From: Gloeocapsopsis dulcis
GTDB taxonomy: Bacteria > Cyanobacteriota > Cyanobacteriia > Cyanobacteriales > Chroococcidiopsidaceae
DNA length: 64,000 nt
Direction: 5' to 3'
Assembly: GCF_032163395.1 (NCBI RefSeq)
Contig: NZ_CP119968.1
Coordinates: 2,320,001 to 2,384,000, forward strand
The position numbers and the translations under genes were made by a program. Of the stretch, positions 39,049 through 48,834 are shown in pieces. The notes under the pieces were generated by a model. The model was not told the origin of the DNA, did no database searches, and saw only the letters and a list, made by a program, of their open reading frames with translations. Numbering within the stretch: the stretch's first letter is position 1; each line of letters starts with the position of its first letter.

Positions 39049-39651
39049 ATGCTAGGAAAATTTTTTCAAAAGCCAGGAGACGAACAAAGCGAACGCGTTC
39101 CTCCTGGTCAGTATCTAACAAAAGGGTTTCCAGTACTCACCTACGGTCAAACTCCAAAAATCGATACAGAAGAATGGCAGTTTCGGGTGTGGGGCTTGGC
39201 AAAGCCAGCAACATTTACCTTGTCAGATTTTATGGCATTGCCACAACATGAATTTACAGCGGACTTTCACTGTGTTACGCGCTGGTCTAAGCTTGATGTG
39301 AAATGGACTGGAGTAAAAGTAGTAGATTTCATGAAACTGATAGAAGTAGATTCTAGTGCTGTTCATGTGATGGAACACTGCTATGGCGGTTATACAACCA
39401 ATATTCCCCTAGATGACTTTGTTCGAGAAGAAAACTTTTTTGCTCACACCCTGTTTGGCGAACCGCTACCCGCTGAACACGGTGGTCCGTTGCGGCTTGT
39501 GGTTCCTCATCTATATGCTTGGAAGAGCGCAAAGTGGATTAACGGTCTAGAGTTTCTCGACCATGAAGAGTCAGGCTTTTGGGAACGAAATGGATATCAT
39601 CGACGTGGCGAACCTTGGGCAGAAGAACGCTATAGTGGCTTCTTTGGATAA
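39049..39651 (+). CDS. Sulfite oxidase-like molybdopterin-binding oxidoreductase
   Basis: 200 residues, a stand-alone molybdopterin domain of the sulfite oxidase/MsrP-like fold. The Mo-ligating cysteine is in ADFHCVTRWSKLDVKWTG, and the cofactor-binding region includes HGGPLRLVVPHLYAWKSAKW. No signal peptide or Tat motif is visible and there is no dimerisation domain, so it is probably a soluble cytosolic member. The physiological substrate is unknown. No molybdenum-cofactor gene lies nearby. Confidence 0.85.
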   Translation: MLGKFFQKPGDEQSERVPPGQYLTKGFPVLTYGQTPKIDTEEWQFRVWGLAKPATFTLSDFMALPQHEFTADFHCVTRWSKLDVKWTGVKVVDFMKLIEVDSSAVHVMEHCYGGYTTNIPLDDFVREENFFAHTLFGEPLPAEHGGPLRLVVPHLYAWKSAKWINGLEFLDHEESGFWERNGYHRRGEPWAEERYSGFFG

Positions 39652-39728
39652 TTAATCGCGTTGTAGACGAAACGATCGCTTTTGTTTCACTCAAGCAGCA
39701 AAGCGATCGCTGCTCATAGTGACACAGT

Positions 39729-41105
39729 TTAACCAATTAGTCGTTTGATCAAGCCTAATTTACCTGCATACGGTGCATACCGCCACTTTGGATCGAAAAG
39801 AAAAGATTTTTTTAAGACACTTTTGTGATGCGAAAATGTATCAAAACTAGCCTTACCGTGGTACTTACCGACTCCACTATTACCAACTCCGCCGAAAGGC
39901 AAGGATGAAACTGCAACGTGCATAACGGTATCATTAATACATACTCCACCGGAGGAAGTTTCTTTTAAAACTCGCTGTTGGATGTTCTGATCGCGAGAGA
40001 ACAAATAGAGTGCTAAAGGTTTAGGTTTTTCGTTGATGAGGGCGATCGCTTCGCTCAAATCGTTGTATTCTATAATGGGTAAAATTGGACCAAAGATTTC
40101 TTCTTGCATCACTGGCATATCTAGTGAAATCTTATCTAAAAGCGTCGGTGCAATATAATAATTACTTTGATTAGTTTTTCCTCCAGTAACAATTTCTCCA
40201 TCTTGAAGTAACTTTGCTAAACGAGTAAATTGTTTTTGATTGATAATTCTGGCATAGTCGGGACTTTGTTCAGGCTCTTCCCCATAAAATTCCTGAATAG
40301 TTTTTTGCAAACTATTTAATATTTGTGGTTTAATTTTGCTATTAACTAAAAGATAATCAGGCGCAATACACGTTTGTCCAGCATTGATGAACTTACCCCA
40401 GACAATTCTATTTGCTGTATGCTCAATATTAATATCAGTATCCACAATACAAGGACTTTTACCGCCTAATTCTAGCGTGATAGGGGTTAGATGTTTTGCT
40501 GCTGCTTCCATCACTACTCTTCCGACAGATGTGCCGCCAGTAAAAAAGATATGATCAAATTTCTCAGCAAGTAGCTGTTTACTAACATCAATCCCTCCTT
40601 CTACTACTGCAATGTAAGCAGGATCAAAATACTTTTGGATAATTTGTGAAACGACTTTTGAAGTGTTTGGTGCAATTTCTGAAGGTTTAAGAATAGCACA
40701 GTTTCCAGCCGCGATCGCACCGATCAAAGGAGCAATTAATAACTGAAATGGATAGTTCCACGGACCAATAATTAAGACAACTCCTAACGGTTCTGAACAA
40801 ACGTATCCATGACTAGGAAGTTGTTCTAACGGAAGTTTAACTTTTTTGGGTCTTACCCACGATCTAATATGCTTTAGTGCATAATCAACTTCTCTCACAA
40901 TGCTAATTTCTGTAGCATATGTTTCTAATTCTGGTTTACACAAGTCTTTTTTAAGAGCATCTACAATGCTTGCAGCATTTTCTTGAATAGCTCTTTTTAA
41001 AATGTTTAATTGCTCAACCCGAAATTCAATTTCTTTTGTATAGCCAGAATTAAAATAAATACGCTGTTTGCAAATGATATCATTGATAGTCAGTCCAGCA
41101 AGCAT
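39729..41105 (-). CDS. Aldehyde dehydrogenase (class 3/fatty-aldehyde type)
   Basis: NAD(P)-dependent oxidation of aldehydes to acids. 458 residues, the short class without the N-terminal extension. The active-site cysteine is in FINAGQTCIAPDYLLV, the general base glutamate in ITLELGGKSPCIV, and the cofactor segment is FFTGGTSVGRVVMEAA. A similar-sized cyanobacterial enzyme acts on fatty aldehydes and apocarotenals (for example Slr0091 of Synechocystis); this role is inferred from length and class only. Confidence 0.92.
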   Translation of the reverse strand: MLAGLTINDIICKQRIYFNSGYTKEIEFRVEQLNILKRAIQENAASIVDALKKDLCKPELETYATEISIVREVDYALKHIRSWVRPKKVKLPLEQLPSHGYVCSEPLGVVLIIGPWNYPFQLLIAPLIGAIAAGNCAILKPSEIAPNTSKVVSQIIQKYFDPAYIAVVEGGIDVSKQLLAEKFDHIFFTGGTSVGRVVMEAAAKHLTPITLELGGKSPCIVDTDINIEHTANRIVWGKFINAGQTCIAPDYLLVNSKIKPQILNSLQKTIQEFYGEEPEQSPDYARIINQKQFTRLAKLLQDGEIVTGGKTNQSNYYIAPTLLDKISLDMPVMQEEIFGPILPIIEYNDLSEAIALINEKPKPLALYLFSRDQNIQQRVLKETSSGGVCINDTVMHVAVSSLPFGGVGNSGVGKYHGKASFDTFSHHKSVLKKSFLFDPKWRYAPYAGKLGLIKRLIG

Positions 41106-41430
41106 ATTTGATCCCTATAAGTAAATTTACTCTTAGTTGTATATAACAACAAGTAGTATTTTTCGTAATTTATTCATATCATACTAAATGCTAAAGTTCT
41201 GAATATTACAAGACTCAATTTGATATCATTTTGCCGCGGTAAGGCTAGTATGCTTACAGTGAAAGTAATTCAACTATAGCTATGCTGTTAAGCTAATAAG
41301 TAGCCGTATATGTTACTACCAGTTGCAACGTAGACTGATGGCTACACCCCAAAACAATAATTTAAGTCACTTTTTACATAAGTCCTGAATTAAACTAAAT
41401 AATCTGGAACACAAGTTAAAGGAGCAAAAA
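41106..41430. other. Divergent intergenic region
   Basis: 325 bp between the aldehyde dehydrogenase and gatA genes, which diverge. It should hold both promoters. The only clear element is AAAGGAG (about 41418-41424) before the gatA start. Confidence 0.45.
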
Positions 41431-42885
41431 ATGGCATCCATCCGCGAGTTGCACCAACAACTGGTGAGCAAAGAACGCTCTGCGGTTGAAATTACTCAAG
41501 AAGCCTTGCAGCGTATTGTAGCCTTAGAGCCGAAATTACATAGCTTCTTATCAGTGACAGCAGATACGGCGTTAGCACAGGCACAAGTAGTAGATGCCAA
41601 AATCGCCGCAGGAGAAGAAATTGGGTTACTCACAGGAATTCCGATTGGCATCAAAGACAATATGTGTACCAAGGGAATTCGGACAACGTGTGCTTCTAAA
41701 ATCTTGGAAAACTTTGTACCACCGTACGAATCAACCGTGACGCAAAAGCTGGTAGATGCAGGCACTGTTATGGTGGGCAAAACGAATTTAGATGAATTTG
41801 CGATGGGCAGTTCCACCGAGAACTCAGCATTTCAAGTTACTGCAAATCCGTGGGATCTTGAACGAGTCCCTGGTGGTTCTTCTGGTGGTTCAGCGGCGGC
41901 GGTAGCAGCACAAGAATGTGTCGTTGCATTGGGTTCTGATACCGGAGGTTCGATTCGTCAACCAGCATCATTTTGCGGTGTTGTTGGAATGAAACCTACT
42001 TATGGGCTAGTGTCACGTTATGGTTTAGTAGCGTTTGCTTCATCGTTGGATCAAATTGGACCATTTGGACGCACTGTAGAAGATGCAGCAATCCTACTTG
42101 GTGCGATCGCCGGATACGATTGCAAAGATTCCACGAGTCTCAAAGTCGAAGTTCCAGACTATACACAAGCCTTAAAACCCGACGTTAAAAATCTCCGCAT
42201 TGGTATTATCACAGAAACCTTTGGTGAGGGATTAGATCCTGCTGTCGAACAAGCTGTCACAAAAGCGATTGAACAACTGAAGGATTTAGGAGCAGAAGTT
42301 CAAGAAATTTCCTGTCCGCGCTTTCGTTATGGGTTACCTACTTACTACATTATTGCGCCCTCGGAAGCTTCAGCGAACTTAGCGCGTTACGACGGTGTAA
42401 AATATGGCTTGCGCACATCAGATGCCGAAAATCTCCTCTCCATGTATAATCGCACTCGTGCTGCTGGTTTTGGGACCGAAGTCAAACGGCGGATTATGGT
42501 AGGAACTTACACGCTGTCTGCAGGCTATTACGATGCGTATTATTTAAAGGCGCAAAAAGTCCGCACACTCATTAAGCAAGACTTTGAAAATGCGTTTGCC
42601 AATGTCGATGTTTTAGTTTGTCCAACAGTACCAACAACAGCATTTAAGGCGGGAGAAAAGACAGACGATCCCCTAAGTATGTATTTAACTGATTTGATGA
42701 CAATCACCGTCAATCTTGCAGGCTTACCAGGAATAAGTATTCCCTGTGGTTTTGACGATCGCGGTTTACCAATTGGATTGCAGTTGATTGGAAACGTACT
42801 GCGCGAAGATCTGCTATTTCAAGTTGCATATGCCTATGAACAAGCTACTGAGTGGCATAAACATACTCCCAAGGTGTTGATATAG
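41431..42885 (+). CDS. gatA: Glutamyl-tRNA(Gln)/aspartyl-tRNA(Asn) amidotransferase subunit A
   Basis: Amidase subunit of GatCAB, which converts Glu-tRNA(Gln) to Gln-tRNA(Gln) using glutamine-derived ammonia. 484 residues. The Ser-cisSer-Lys triad is visible: Lys in [14 protein letters not shown], the Ser cluster in [15 protein letters not shown], and the nucleophile Ser in [23 protein letters not shown] precedes the ATG. gatB and gatC are not in this window. Confidence 0.97.
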   Translation: MASIRELHQQLVSKERSAVEITQEALQRIVALEPKLHSFLSVTADTALAQAQVVDAKIAAGEEIGLLTGIPIGIKDNMCTKGIRTTCASKILENFVPPYESTVTQKLVDAGTVMVGKTNLDEFAMGSSTENSAFQVTANPWDLERVPGGSSGGSAAAVAAQECVVALGSDTGGSIRQPASFCGVVGMKPTYGLVSRYGLVAFASSLDQIGPFGRTVEDAAILLGAIAGYDCKDSTSLKVEVPDYTQALKPDVKNLRIGIITETFGEGLDPAVEQAVTKAIEQLKDLGAEVQEISCPRFRYGLPTYYIIAPSEASANLARYDGVKYGLRTSDAENLLSMYNRTRAAGFGTEVKRRIMVGTYTLSAGYYDAYYLKAQKVRTLIKQDFENAFANVDVLVCPTVPTTAFKAGEKTDDPLSMYLTDLMTITVNLAGLPGISIPCGFDDRGLPIGLQLIGNVLREDLLFQVAYAYEQATEWHKHTPKVLI

Positions 42886-42975
42886 CGATCGCCACAGTCA
42901 GTGTCAGTATAGTGATGCACAGCAGTGAGTTTTTATCATAACTTTGTGCATCCGTACACGAGTAGAAGAATATCC

Positions 42976-43857
42976 ATGCTCAACAAATTATCTTTGAGGT
43001 GGCTGGTAAGTGCTGGGTTAATTGCTGCACTTTTTTATATCGGGTTAAGCGTATATCTCTTTTTTCAGCAAACCCGCTTTATATTTTTTCCTTCACCTAT
43101 CATTCAAACGACACCAGAGTTTTTTAATCTTCGCTATCGAGAAGTATGGCTATCTGTTAGCACAACCGCAGGGCAAGTAGAACGCATTCATGGCTGGTGG
43201 ATTCCTGCGACTCAATCCAATGGACAAGTATTGCTCTATTTACACGGTAATGGGATTAACATTGGTGCGAATGTTGCTCACGCCTATCGATTTCACCAGA
43301 TGGGTTTTTCAGTACTCCTGATTGATTATCGTGGCTACGGGCGCAGTGATGGGGCTTTTCCCTCTGAAGCGAGTGTTTACCAAGATGCTGCGGTGGCGTG
43401 GGATTATCTTGTAACCCAGCAACAAATTGATCCAAGTCAAATTTTTATTTATGGACATTCTTTAGGTGGTGCGATCGCTATTAATTTAGCACTACAACAA
43501 CCCAATGCGGCAGGATTAATTGTCGAAAGCTCATTTACTTCAATTCGTGCCATGATCGATTTTCAGCGTGCCTACCGCATATTTCCCATTGATTTGATTT
43601 TACGTCAGCGCTTCGACTCGATTAGTAAAGTACCCACTTTACAGACTCCTGTTTTATTTCTTCATGGTACTGCCGATTGGCAAGTTCCTGCGCAGATGAG
43701 CGAACAACTCTACGCTGCTGTACCGGAACCAAAGCAATTGATCTTAATTCCTGGTGCGGGACATAATAATGTCGCCGAAGTTGCAGATTCTAAGTACTTT
43801 CAAGTGGTGCAAAACTTTGTTCGACAAGTCTCAACTCAACAAGTGGCGGAACATTAG
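42976..43857 (+). CDS. Alpha/beta hydrolase, membrane-anchored
   Basis: 293 residues from the ATG at 42976; a GTG at 42925 would add 17 residues ahead of the hydrophobic segment. Residues about 8-32 are a transmembrane helix (WLVSAGLIAALFYIGLSVYL). The catalytic domain shows LLYLHGNGINIGAN (oxyanion hole), FIYGHSLGGAIAINLA (Ser nucleophile), LFLHGTADWQVPA (acid) and PGAGHNNVAEV (His). It resembles BEM46/Abhd13-type hydrolases. Substrate unknown. Confidence 0.85.
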   Translation: MLNKLSLRWLVSAGLIAALFYIGLSVYLFFQQTRFIFFPSPIIQTTPEFFNLRYREVWLSVSTTAGQVERIHGWWIPATQSNGQVLLYLHGNGINIGANVAHAYRFHQMGFSVLLIDYRGYGRSDGAFPSEASVYQDAAVAWDYLVTQQQIDPSQIFIYGHSLGGAIAINLALQQPNAAGLIVESSFTSIRAMIDFQRAYRIFPIDLILRQRFDSISKVPTLQTPVLFLHGTADWQVPAQMSEQLYAAVPEPKQLILIPGAGHNNVAEVADSKYFQVVQNFVRQVSTQQVAEH

Positions 43858-43875
43858 AACCCGTGGAGTTAAAAG

Positions 43876-44071
43876 ATGCAACTACAACTAAATCAGCTAG
43901 ATGTTAAGCCAGGGCAAAGAGTACTACTACTTGCAACATCAGTATGTCGCAACGCATCAAAGTCAGATTTTCCCTAACTTACCAATTGTAGAAGTCATTC
44001 CCCAATACATTGCCCAGAGCAAGGTGCAGGGAAGAAACGCCGCAGTTAAGGCTTTTCGGGCTTGGGTATAA
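43876..44071 (+). pseudogene. Uma2-family (DUF820) nuclease remnant, internally deleted
   Basis: The first codons encode MQLQLNQLDVKPGQRVLL, matching the start of Uma2 proteins. After a frame change near 43925 the DNA encodes YLQHQYVATHQSQIFPNLPI and VIPQYIAQSKVQGRN, then AVKAFRAWV and a stop at 44069, which is the Uma2 C-terminus. The central catalytic part (about 130 residues of the PD-(D/E)XK-like domain) is missing. A remnant, wedged between a hydrolase and peptidase E. Confidence 0.75.
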
Positions 44072-44103
44072 CAGTTGTCATTTCAGTGAGGCGATCGCGC
44101 ATT

Positions 44104-44808
44104 ATGTCATGCCGACAAATTATTGCAATGGGCGGTGGTGGTTTCTCGATGGAACCAGAGAACCTCCTATTGGATCAATACATCCTTGGTTTAGTTAACA
44201 AAGAAAAACCAAAAGTCTGCTTCGTCCCTACCGCGAGTGGTGATGCAGAAGATTACATTGCCAGATTTTACGCTTCCTATTCAACACTACCATCCACACC
44301 TTCACATCTATCACTATTTAAACCACCACCCGCCGACCTGAGAACTTTAGTATTGGAACAAGACATTATTTATGTAGGGGGAGGAAGTACCAAAAATTTG
44401 CTTGCGCTTTGGAAAGAATGGGGACTCGACATAATCCTGAAAGAAGCGTGGGAAAGTGGTGTTATCCTTGCTGGCTTAAGTGCGGGTTCGATTTGCTGGT
44501 TTGAGCAAGGAGTCACCGATTCGCTTCCTGGAGAATTAACAGTATTACCTTGTCTTGGCTTGCTTCAGGGTAGCAATTGCCCTCATTATGATGGAGAATT
44601 AGAAAGAAGACCTGCTTACCATCGTTTACTATCAGCAGGACACATCAGTGATGGATATGCCGCAGATGATGGCGTAGCACTGCATTTTATTAACAATAGG
44701 CTAGAGCAAATTGTCAGTTCTCGTCCAAATGCAAAAGCTTACAGATTGCAAAAGATGGCAGAAGGAATTCAAGAAAGTCCCTTAGAAACAGTATATTTGG
44801 GCACGTAG
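44104..44808 (+). CDS. Peptidase E-like serine peptidase (S51)
   Basis: 234 residues from the ATG at 44104; an in-frame TTG at 44062 lies inside the upstream remnant. The fold is class-I-glutamine-amidotransferase-like: IIAMGGGGFSMEP at the start, DIIYVGGGSTKNLLALWKEW, nucleophile serine in LAGLSAGSICWFEQG, and histidine candidates in SNCPHYDGE. The family cleaves Asp-X dipeptides or, in the related cyanophycinase group, beta-aspartyl peptides. This one is closer to peptidase E by length. The native substrate is unknown. Confidence 0.85.
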   Translation: MSCRQIIAMGGGGFSMEPENLLLDQYILGLVNKEKPKVCFVPTASGDAEDYIARFYASYSTLPSTPSHLSLFKPPPADLRTLVLEQDIIYVGGGSTKNLLALWKEWGLDIILKEAWESGVILAGLSAGSICWFEQGVTDSLPGELTVLPCLGLLQGSNCPHYDGELERRPAYHRLLSAGHISDGYAADDGVALHFINNRLEQIVSSRPNAKAYRLQKMAEGIQESPLETVYLGT

Positions 44809-44837
44809 TAATTCAAAGTAAAGAATACGTTTAGTTT

Positions 44838-45053
44838 ATGCCCAACAAGATCAGGGAACTGAAAAGCTTATTATCTAAAGCAGGGTTTATTTGCCTTTCT
44901 GGTAAGGGTAGCCATACTAAGTGGTTTCATCCACTTCTACCTGGGAAACTAACATTGTCCGGTAAAGATGGAGATGATGCCAAGCCATATCAGGAAAAGG
45001 ATGTCAATGGTGCTATTCAGAAGATAAAGAAAATTGAGGAAGAACAAGAATGA
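44838..45053 (+). CDS. hicA: HicA-like toxin (mRNA interferase)
   Basis: 71 residues of the double-stranded-RNA-binding-like HicA fold: IRELKSLLSKAGFICLSGKG, then SHTKWFHPLLPGKLTLSG, with the catalytic histidine expected in GSHTKW. Its 3' end overlaps the next gene by 4 nt (ATGA), a typical toxin-antitoxin arrangement. HicA toxins degrade mRNA and block translation until bound by HicB. Confidence 0.82.
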   Translation: MPNKIRELKSLLSKAGFICLSGKGSHTKWFHPLLPGKLTLSGKDGDDAKPYQEKDVNGAIQKIKKIEEEQE

Positions 45054-45274
45054 ACTACCATTATTCTGTTGTTATTCAATGGTCGGATGAAGACCAGTGT
45101 TATGTTGTAAGTCTTCCTGAGTGGGGAGAATTCTGTCACACTCACGGAGATACCTACGAAGAAGCGCTACAAAATGCTCAAGAGGTTTTAGAACTTTTAG
45201 TAGAATCGGCGGTTGAAGATGGTGAAACTTTACCAGAACCTTTGACCGTAGGAAAATCATTTCAGGTGGCTTAA
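45050..45274 (+). CDS. hicB: HicB-like antitoxin (short form)
   Basis: 74 residues. It matches the partial RNase-H-fold of HicB: YHYSVVIQWSDEDQCYVVSL, then PEWGEFCHTHGDTYEEALQN and AQEVLELLVESA. The usual C-terminal helix-turn-helix or ribbon-helix-helix DNA-binding domain is absent, so it probably neutralises HicA but may not autoregulate. It overlaps hicA by 4 nt and ends 45 bp before dnaE-N, on the same strand. Confidence 0.82.
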   Translation: MNYHYSVVIQWSDEDQCYVVSLPEWGEFCHTHGDTYEEALQNAQEVLELLVESAVEDGETLPEPLTVGKSFQVA

Positions 45275-45319
45275 GCAATAATCGTTAAGCTCTATACTAC
45301 TAATCTTATTACAAAATTT

Positions 45320-47953
45320 ATGTCTTTCGTAGGTCTACATATTCATAGTGATTACAGCTTACTCGATGGTGCGAGTCAAATACCAGCACTTATTGATCGA
45401 GCTAATGAGTTAGGAATGAAAGCGATCGCACTTACCGATCACGGTGTTATGTATGGTGCAATCGAACTTATTAAAATTTGCCGCAATAAAAATGTCAAGC
45501 CAATTATTGGCAACGAAATGTATGTCATTAATGGAGATATTGAGGAAAAAAAACGTCGCCCTCGCTATCACCAAGTCGTTTTAGCTAAAAATACAAAAGG
45601 TTACAAAAATCTTGTTAAATTAACGACAATTTCTCACCTCAAAGGCATTCAAGGCAAAGGAATTTTTTCGCGTCCTTGTGTGAATAAAGAATTATTAAAA
45701 GAATACCATGAGGGATTAATCGTTACTAGTGCTTGCTTAGGTGGAGAAGTACCACAAGCAATTCTGCGGGGTAGATTAGATATTGCGCGGAAAGTGGCAC
45801 AAGAATATAAAGATATATTTGGTGATGATTATTATTTAGAAATTCAAGATCACGGTTCGCAAGAAGACCGAATTGTTAATATTGAAATTATTAAAATTGC
45901 ACGAGAATTAGATATTAAATTTATTGCGACAAACGATTCGCATTATATCTCTTGCTTCGACGTAGAAGCACACGATGCTTTATTGTGCATTCAAACAGGA
46001 AAACTCATTGCAGAAGATAAACGGATGCGATACAGCGGGACAGAGTATCTCAAATCTGCGGAAGAGATGAGTCAACTGTTTCGCGATCATTTACCTGATG
46101 ATATGATTCAAGAAGCGATCGCCACCACGGTAGAAATTGCTGATAAAGTTGAACCTTACCATATCATGGGTGAACCGCGAATTCCTAACTATCCGGTTCC
46201 CGCAGGACATACCGCCGATACTTTTCTAGAAGAAGTCGTATGGGAGGGAATGCTAGAACGCTTTAATCGCCGATCGCACAGTGAAATTGACCCAACATAC
46301 AAAGAAAGGCTGGATTATGAATTAAAGATGATCCAGCAAATGGGCTTTTCCACTTATTTTTTAGTTGTTTGGGACTATATTAAATACGCTAGAGATCATC
46401 AAATTCCTGTTGGTCCTGGGCGGGGTTCAGCTGCTGGTTCTTTAGTTGCTTATGCTTTAAGAATTACAAATATTGACCCTGTGCATCATGGATTGTTATT
46501 TGAGCGTTTTTTAAATCCTGAACGCAAATCAATGCCTGATATTGATACAGATTTCTGTATCGAAAGACGCGATGAAGTTATTGATTATGTAACGCGAAAA
46601 TACGGAACAGATCGAGTTGCCCAAATTATTACCTTCAACCGTCTTACTTCCAAAGCAGTTTTAAAAGACGTGGCGCGGGTATTAGATATTCCCTATGGTG
46701 AAGCTGACCGCATGGCAAAGCTCATTCCTGTTGTGCGGGGTAAACCAACCAAGCTTTCAGTGATGATTTCTGATGCAACCCCAGCACCAGAGTTTAAAGA
46801 AAAATATGAAAATGATCCAAAAGTCCGTCACTGGATTGATATGGCAATTCGGATTGAAGGAACCAACAAAACTTTTGGCGTTCATGCTGCGGGAGTTGTC
46901 ATTTCTTCTGAACCTTTAGACGAGATTGTTCCGTTACAAAAGAATAATGATGGTTCAGTTATTACCCAGTATTTTATGGAAGATTTGGAATCACTGGGAT
47001 TGCTAAAAATGGACTTTTTAGGATTAAAAAATTTAACTCTTATTCAAAAAACAATTGAGTTAATTAAACAAAACCAAAATATCGAGATTGACCCTGACTA
47101 TCTGCCCCTGGAAGAAAGGAAAGTCCAAAAAATCTTAGCCAAGGGTGAAGTCAAAAAAATGCCACAAGAAGTGCAAAAAACTTACAAAGTTCTCGAAGAA
47201 GGAGAACTTGAAGGAATTTTCCAACTAGAATCTTCAGGAATGCGGCAAATTGTTCGCGATTTGAAGCCTTCGTGTATTGAAGATATTTCTTCAATTTTGG
47301 CATTGTATCGTCCTGGTCCCCTCGATGCTGGACTCATTCCTAAGTTTATTAACCGCAAACACGGTCGCGAAGAATTAGACTACATCCATCCGCTATTAGA
47401 GCCAATTTTAAATGAAACTTATGCTGTCTTAGTGTATCAAGAGCAAATCATGAAAATGGCTCAAGATTTAGCAGGATATTCTTTAGGGCAAGCAGATCTT
47501 TTACGGCGAGCAATGGGTAAAAAGAAAGTTTCCGAGATGCAAAAACATCGGGAAGCTTTTGTTGATGGCGCGGCTAAAAACGGTGTTAGAAAACAAGTAG
47601 CTGAAGAGTTATTTGACCAAATGGTCAAGTTCGCTGAGTATTGCTTAAGCTATGATACTGAGATACTAACTGTTGAATGTGGGTCAATACCTATTGGCAA
47701 AATAGTTGAAGAAAAAATTGAATGTACAGTTTATAGTATTGATAGTAATGACTATGTATATATACAACCAGTTGCTCAATGGCATAATCGAGGTCAACAA
47801 GAAATTTTTGAATATTGCTTAGAAAATGGCTTAGTTATTCGAGCAACGAAAGAACATAAGTTTATGACTACTAACGGTCAAATGCTACCAATTGATGAGA
47901 TATTTGAAAAAGGACTTGAATTAAAGCAAATACAGTCCACAAATGGACAATAA
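45320..47953 (+). CDS. dnaE: DNA polymerase III alpha subunit, N-terminal part fused to N-intein
   Basis: N-terminal portion of the replicative polymerase. Residues 1-774 are extein: PHP domain ([29 protein letters not shown]), then the polymerase core with [17 protein letters not shown] and catalytic acids in [16 protein letters not shown]. Residue 775 is Cys1 of the intein and 103 intein residues follow to the stop. The extein length of 774 equals that recalled for Synechocystis DnaE-N. The full enzyme forms only after protein trans-splicing with the product of 48727-50067. The stop codon overlaps the homing-endonuclease start by 11 nt. Confidence 0.97.
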   Translation: MSFVGLHIHSDYSLLDGASQIPALIDRANELGMKAIALTDHGVMYGAIELIKICRNKNVKPIIGNEMYVINGDIEEKKRRPRYHQVVLAKNTKGYKNLVKLTTISHLKGIQGKGIFSRPCVNKELLKEYHEGLIVTSACLGGEVPQAILRGRLDIARKVAQEYKDIFGDDYYLEIQDHGSQEDRIVNIEIIKIARELDIKFIATNDSHYISCFDVEAHDALLCIQTGKLIAEDKRMRYSGTEYLKSAEEMSQLFRDHLPDDMIQEAIATTVEIADKVEPYHIMGEPRIPNYPVPAGHTADTFLEEVVWEGMLERFNRRSHSEIDPTYKERLDYELKMIQQMGFSTYFLVVWDYIKYARDHQIPVGPGRGSAAGSLVAYALRITNIDPVHHGLLFERFLNPERKSMPDIDTDFCIERRDEVIDYVTRKYGTDRVAQIITFNRLTSKAVLKDVARVLDIPYGEADRMAKLIPVVRGKPTKLSVMISDATPAPEFKEKYENDPKVRHWIDMAIRIEGTNKTFGVHAAGVVISSEPLDEIVPLQKNNDGSVITQYFMEDLESLGLLKMDFLGLKNLTLIQKTIELIKQNQNIEIDPDYLPLEERKVQKILAKGEVKKMPQEVQKTYKVLEEGELEGIFQLESSGMRQIVRDLKPSCIEDISSILALYRPGPLDAGLIPKFINRKHGREELDYIHPLLEPILNETYAVLVYQEQIMKMAQDLAGYSLGQADLLRRAMGKKKVSEMQKHREAFVDGAAKNGVRKQVAEELFDQMVKFAEYCLSYDTEILTVECGSIPIGKIVEEKIECTVYSIDSNDYVYIQPVAQWHNRGQQEIFEYCLENGLVIRATKEHKFMTTNGQMLPIDEIFEKGLELKQIQSTNGQ
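47642..47950 (+). other. DnaE split intein, N-terminal fragment
   Basis: 103 residues starting [20 protein letters not shown], closely like the Npu DnaE N-intein (about 102 residues). Block A has catalytic Cys1; block B is [14 protein letters not shown] with the TxxH-type Thr and His. The junction is FAEY/CLSY, the known cyanobacterial DnaE insertion site. It ends naturally at the usual split point with KQIQSTNGQ. Confidence 0.97.
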
Positions 47954-48734
47954 AATGTTTACGAAATATAATCAATTAACCATGCGACAAAAGCAGCAAA
48001 TTATTGATGCTTTTGAGTTTGGAATAGAGTGCCAAGTCATTCCTCAATATATTGGTGTTAGTGGTAGAGCAGTAGCTAGAGTTCTTAGTGAAGCTGGTAT
48101 TAATACTAAACGTAGAAATCGCTATACTTTAAATGAAAACTATTTTGATGAAATTGACTCTCAAGTTAAAGCATATTTATTAGGTTTGATAGCTGCTGAT
48201 GGTTGTGTTACTCAAATAAACTACATTGCTTTTGAATCTATAGATAAGGAACTGACAGAATTACTTAGTATCGAATTGCAATACTCTGGAAAAATTAGAA
48301 TTATTAAGCCTCAAGGTTATGCGCCCCATTATCGAATTAATTTTTCATCCCGAAGCTTAGCTAGTGCTTTACGTAGCTACGGAGTAGTAACCGGAAGAAT
48401 GTTTTCCGGTAGCTATTATTCTCCTAACTCAGAGTATTTAGCTTCATACGTGTTAGGCTACTTTGACGGTGATGGTTGTGCTTATGTAAATAAAGGTAGA
48501 AGTGGCGGACTGATATGTATTGTGGGTTCTTATGAATTTACTTACGAACTCATAAAGTGCTTAGGGATGGGGTCTGTAGAAGAACATAGCTTAAAAAAGG
48601 CTTATTACTGGAGAATTTTTAGTCGTAAAAATATAGAGGCTTTTTATAATTTGGTGTATCAGCAATCACAAGTAGGACTACAACGTAAAAAGAAGAAAAT
48701 TGAAGAAATATTAGGGAGCTACAGACGTGATTAA
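47943..48734 (+). CDS. Free-standing LAGLIDADG homing endonuclease inside the split dnaE intein
   Basis: 263 residues (256 or so if ATG 47955 is used). Residues 14-52 look like a helix-turn-helix ([32 protein letters not shown]). Two LAGLIDADG motifs follow: LLGLIAADG (79-87) and VLGYFDGDG (170-178), 91 residues apart, each with its metal-binding acidic residue (Asp86, Asp177) intact. The C-terminus is basic. The ORF is in the +1 frame relative to dnaE-N and starts within its last codons; its end overlaps dnaE-C by 8 nt. It occupies exactly the place where contiguous inteins hold an endonuclease domain. Activity is inferred. Confidence 0.92.
   Translation: MDNKMFTKYNQLTMRQKQQIIDAFEFGIECQVIPQYIGVSGRAVARVLSEAGINTKRRNRYTLNENYFDEIDSQVKAYLLGLIAADGCVTQINYIAFESIDKELTELLSIELQYSGKIRIIKPQGYAPHYRINFSSRSLASALRSYGVVTGRMFSGSYYSPNSEYLASYVLGYFDGDGCAYVNKGRSGGLICIVGSYEFTYELIKCLGMGSVEEHSLKKAYYWRIFSRKNIEAFYNLVYQQSQVGLQRKKKKIEEILGSYRRD
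48713..48718 (+). promoter_or_regulatory. Ribosome-binding site of dnaE-C
   Basis: AGGGAG, eight bases before the GTG at 48727, inside the endonuclease gene. The dnaE-C frame is closed by TAG at 48712-48714, so initiation must occur here. This argues for independent translation of the C-part rather than read-through. Confidence 0.75.
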
Positions 48735-48834
48735 AATAGTCAGCCGTAAGTCACTAGGAAGCCAACCTGTTTATGATATCGGGGTAGAAAGCGACCATAA
48801 CTTTATATTGGCAAATGGAGTAGTAGCTTCTAAT
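48727..48834 (+). other. DnaE split intein, C-terminal fragment
   Basis: 36 residues, from [20 protein letters not shown] to HNFILANGVVASN, the same length as the Npu DnaE C-intein. The block F histidine and terminal Asn needed for cyclisation are present, and the +1 extein residue is Cys (CFN). Confidence 0.96.

Noticed and set aside
44010-44198. 62-codon ORF overlapping the start of peptidase E
   Set aside because: It is an out-of-frame shadow; the DNA is explained by the Uma2 remnant and the peptidase gene.
47943-48734. Sequencing error as explanation for the three-frame dnaE arrangement
   Set aside because: Two independent errors at exactly the natural split points would be required; both intein parts have normal split lengths, and dnaE-C has its own ribosome-binding site and an upstream in-frame stop. 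Reads should still be checked.
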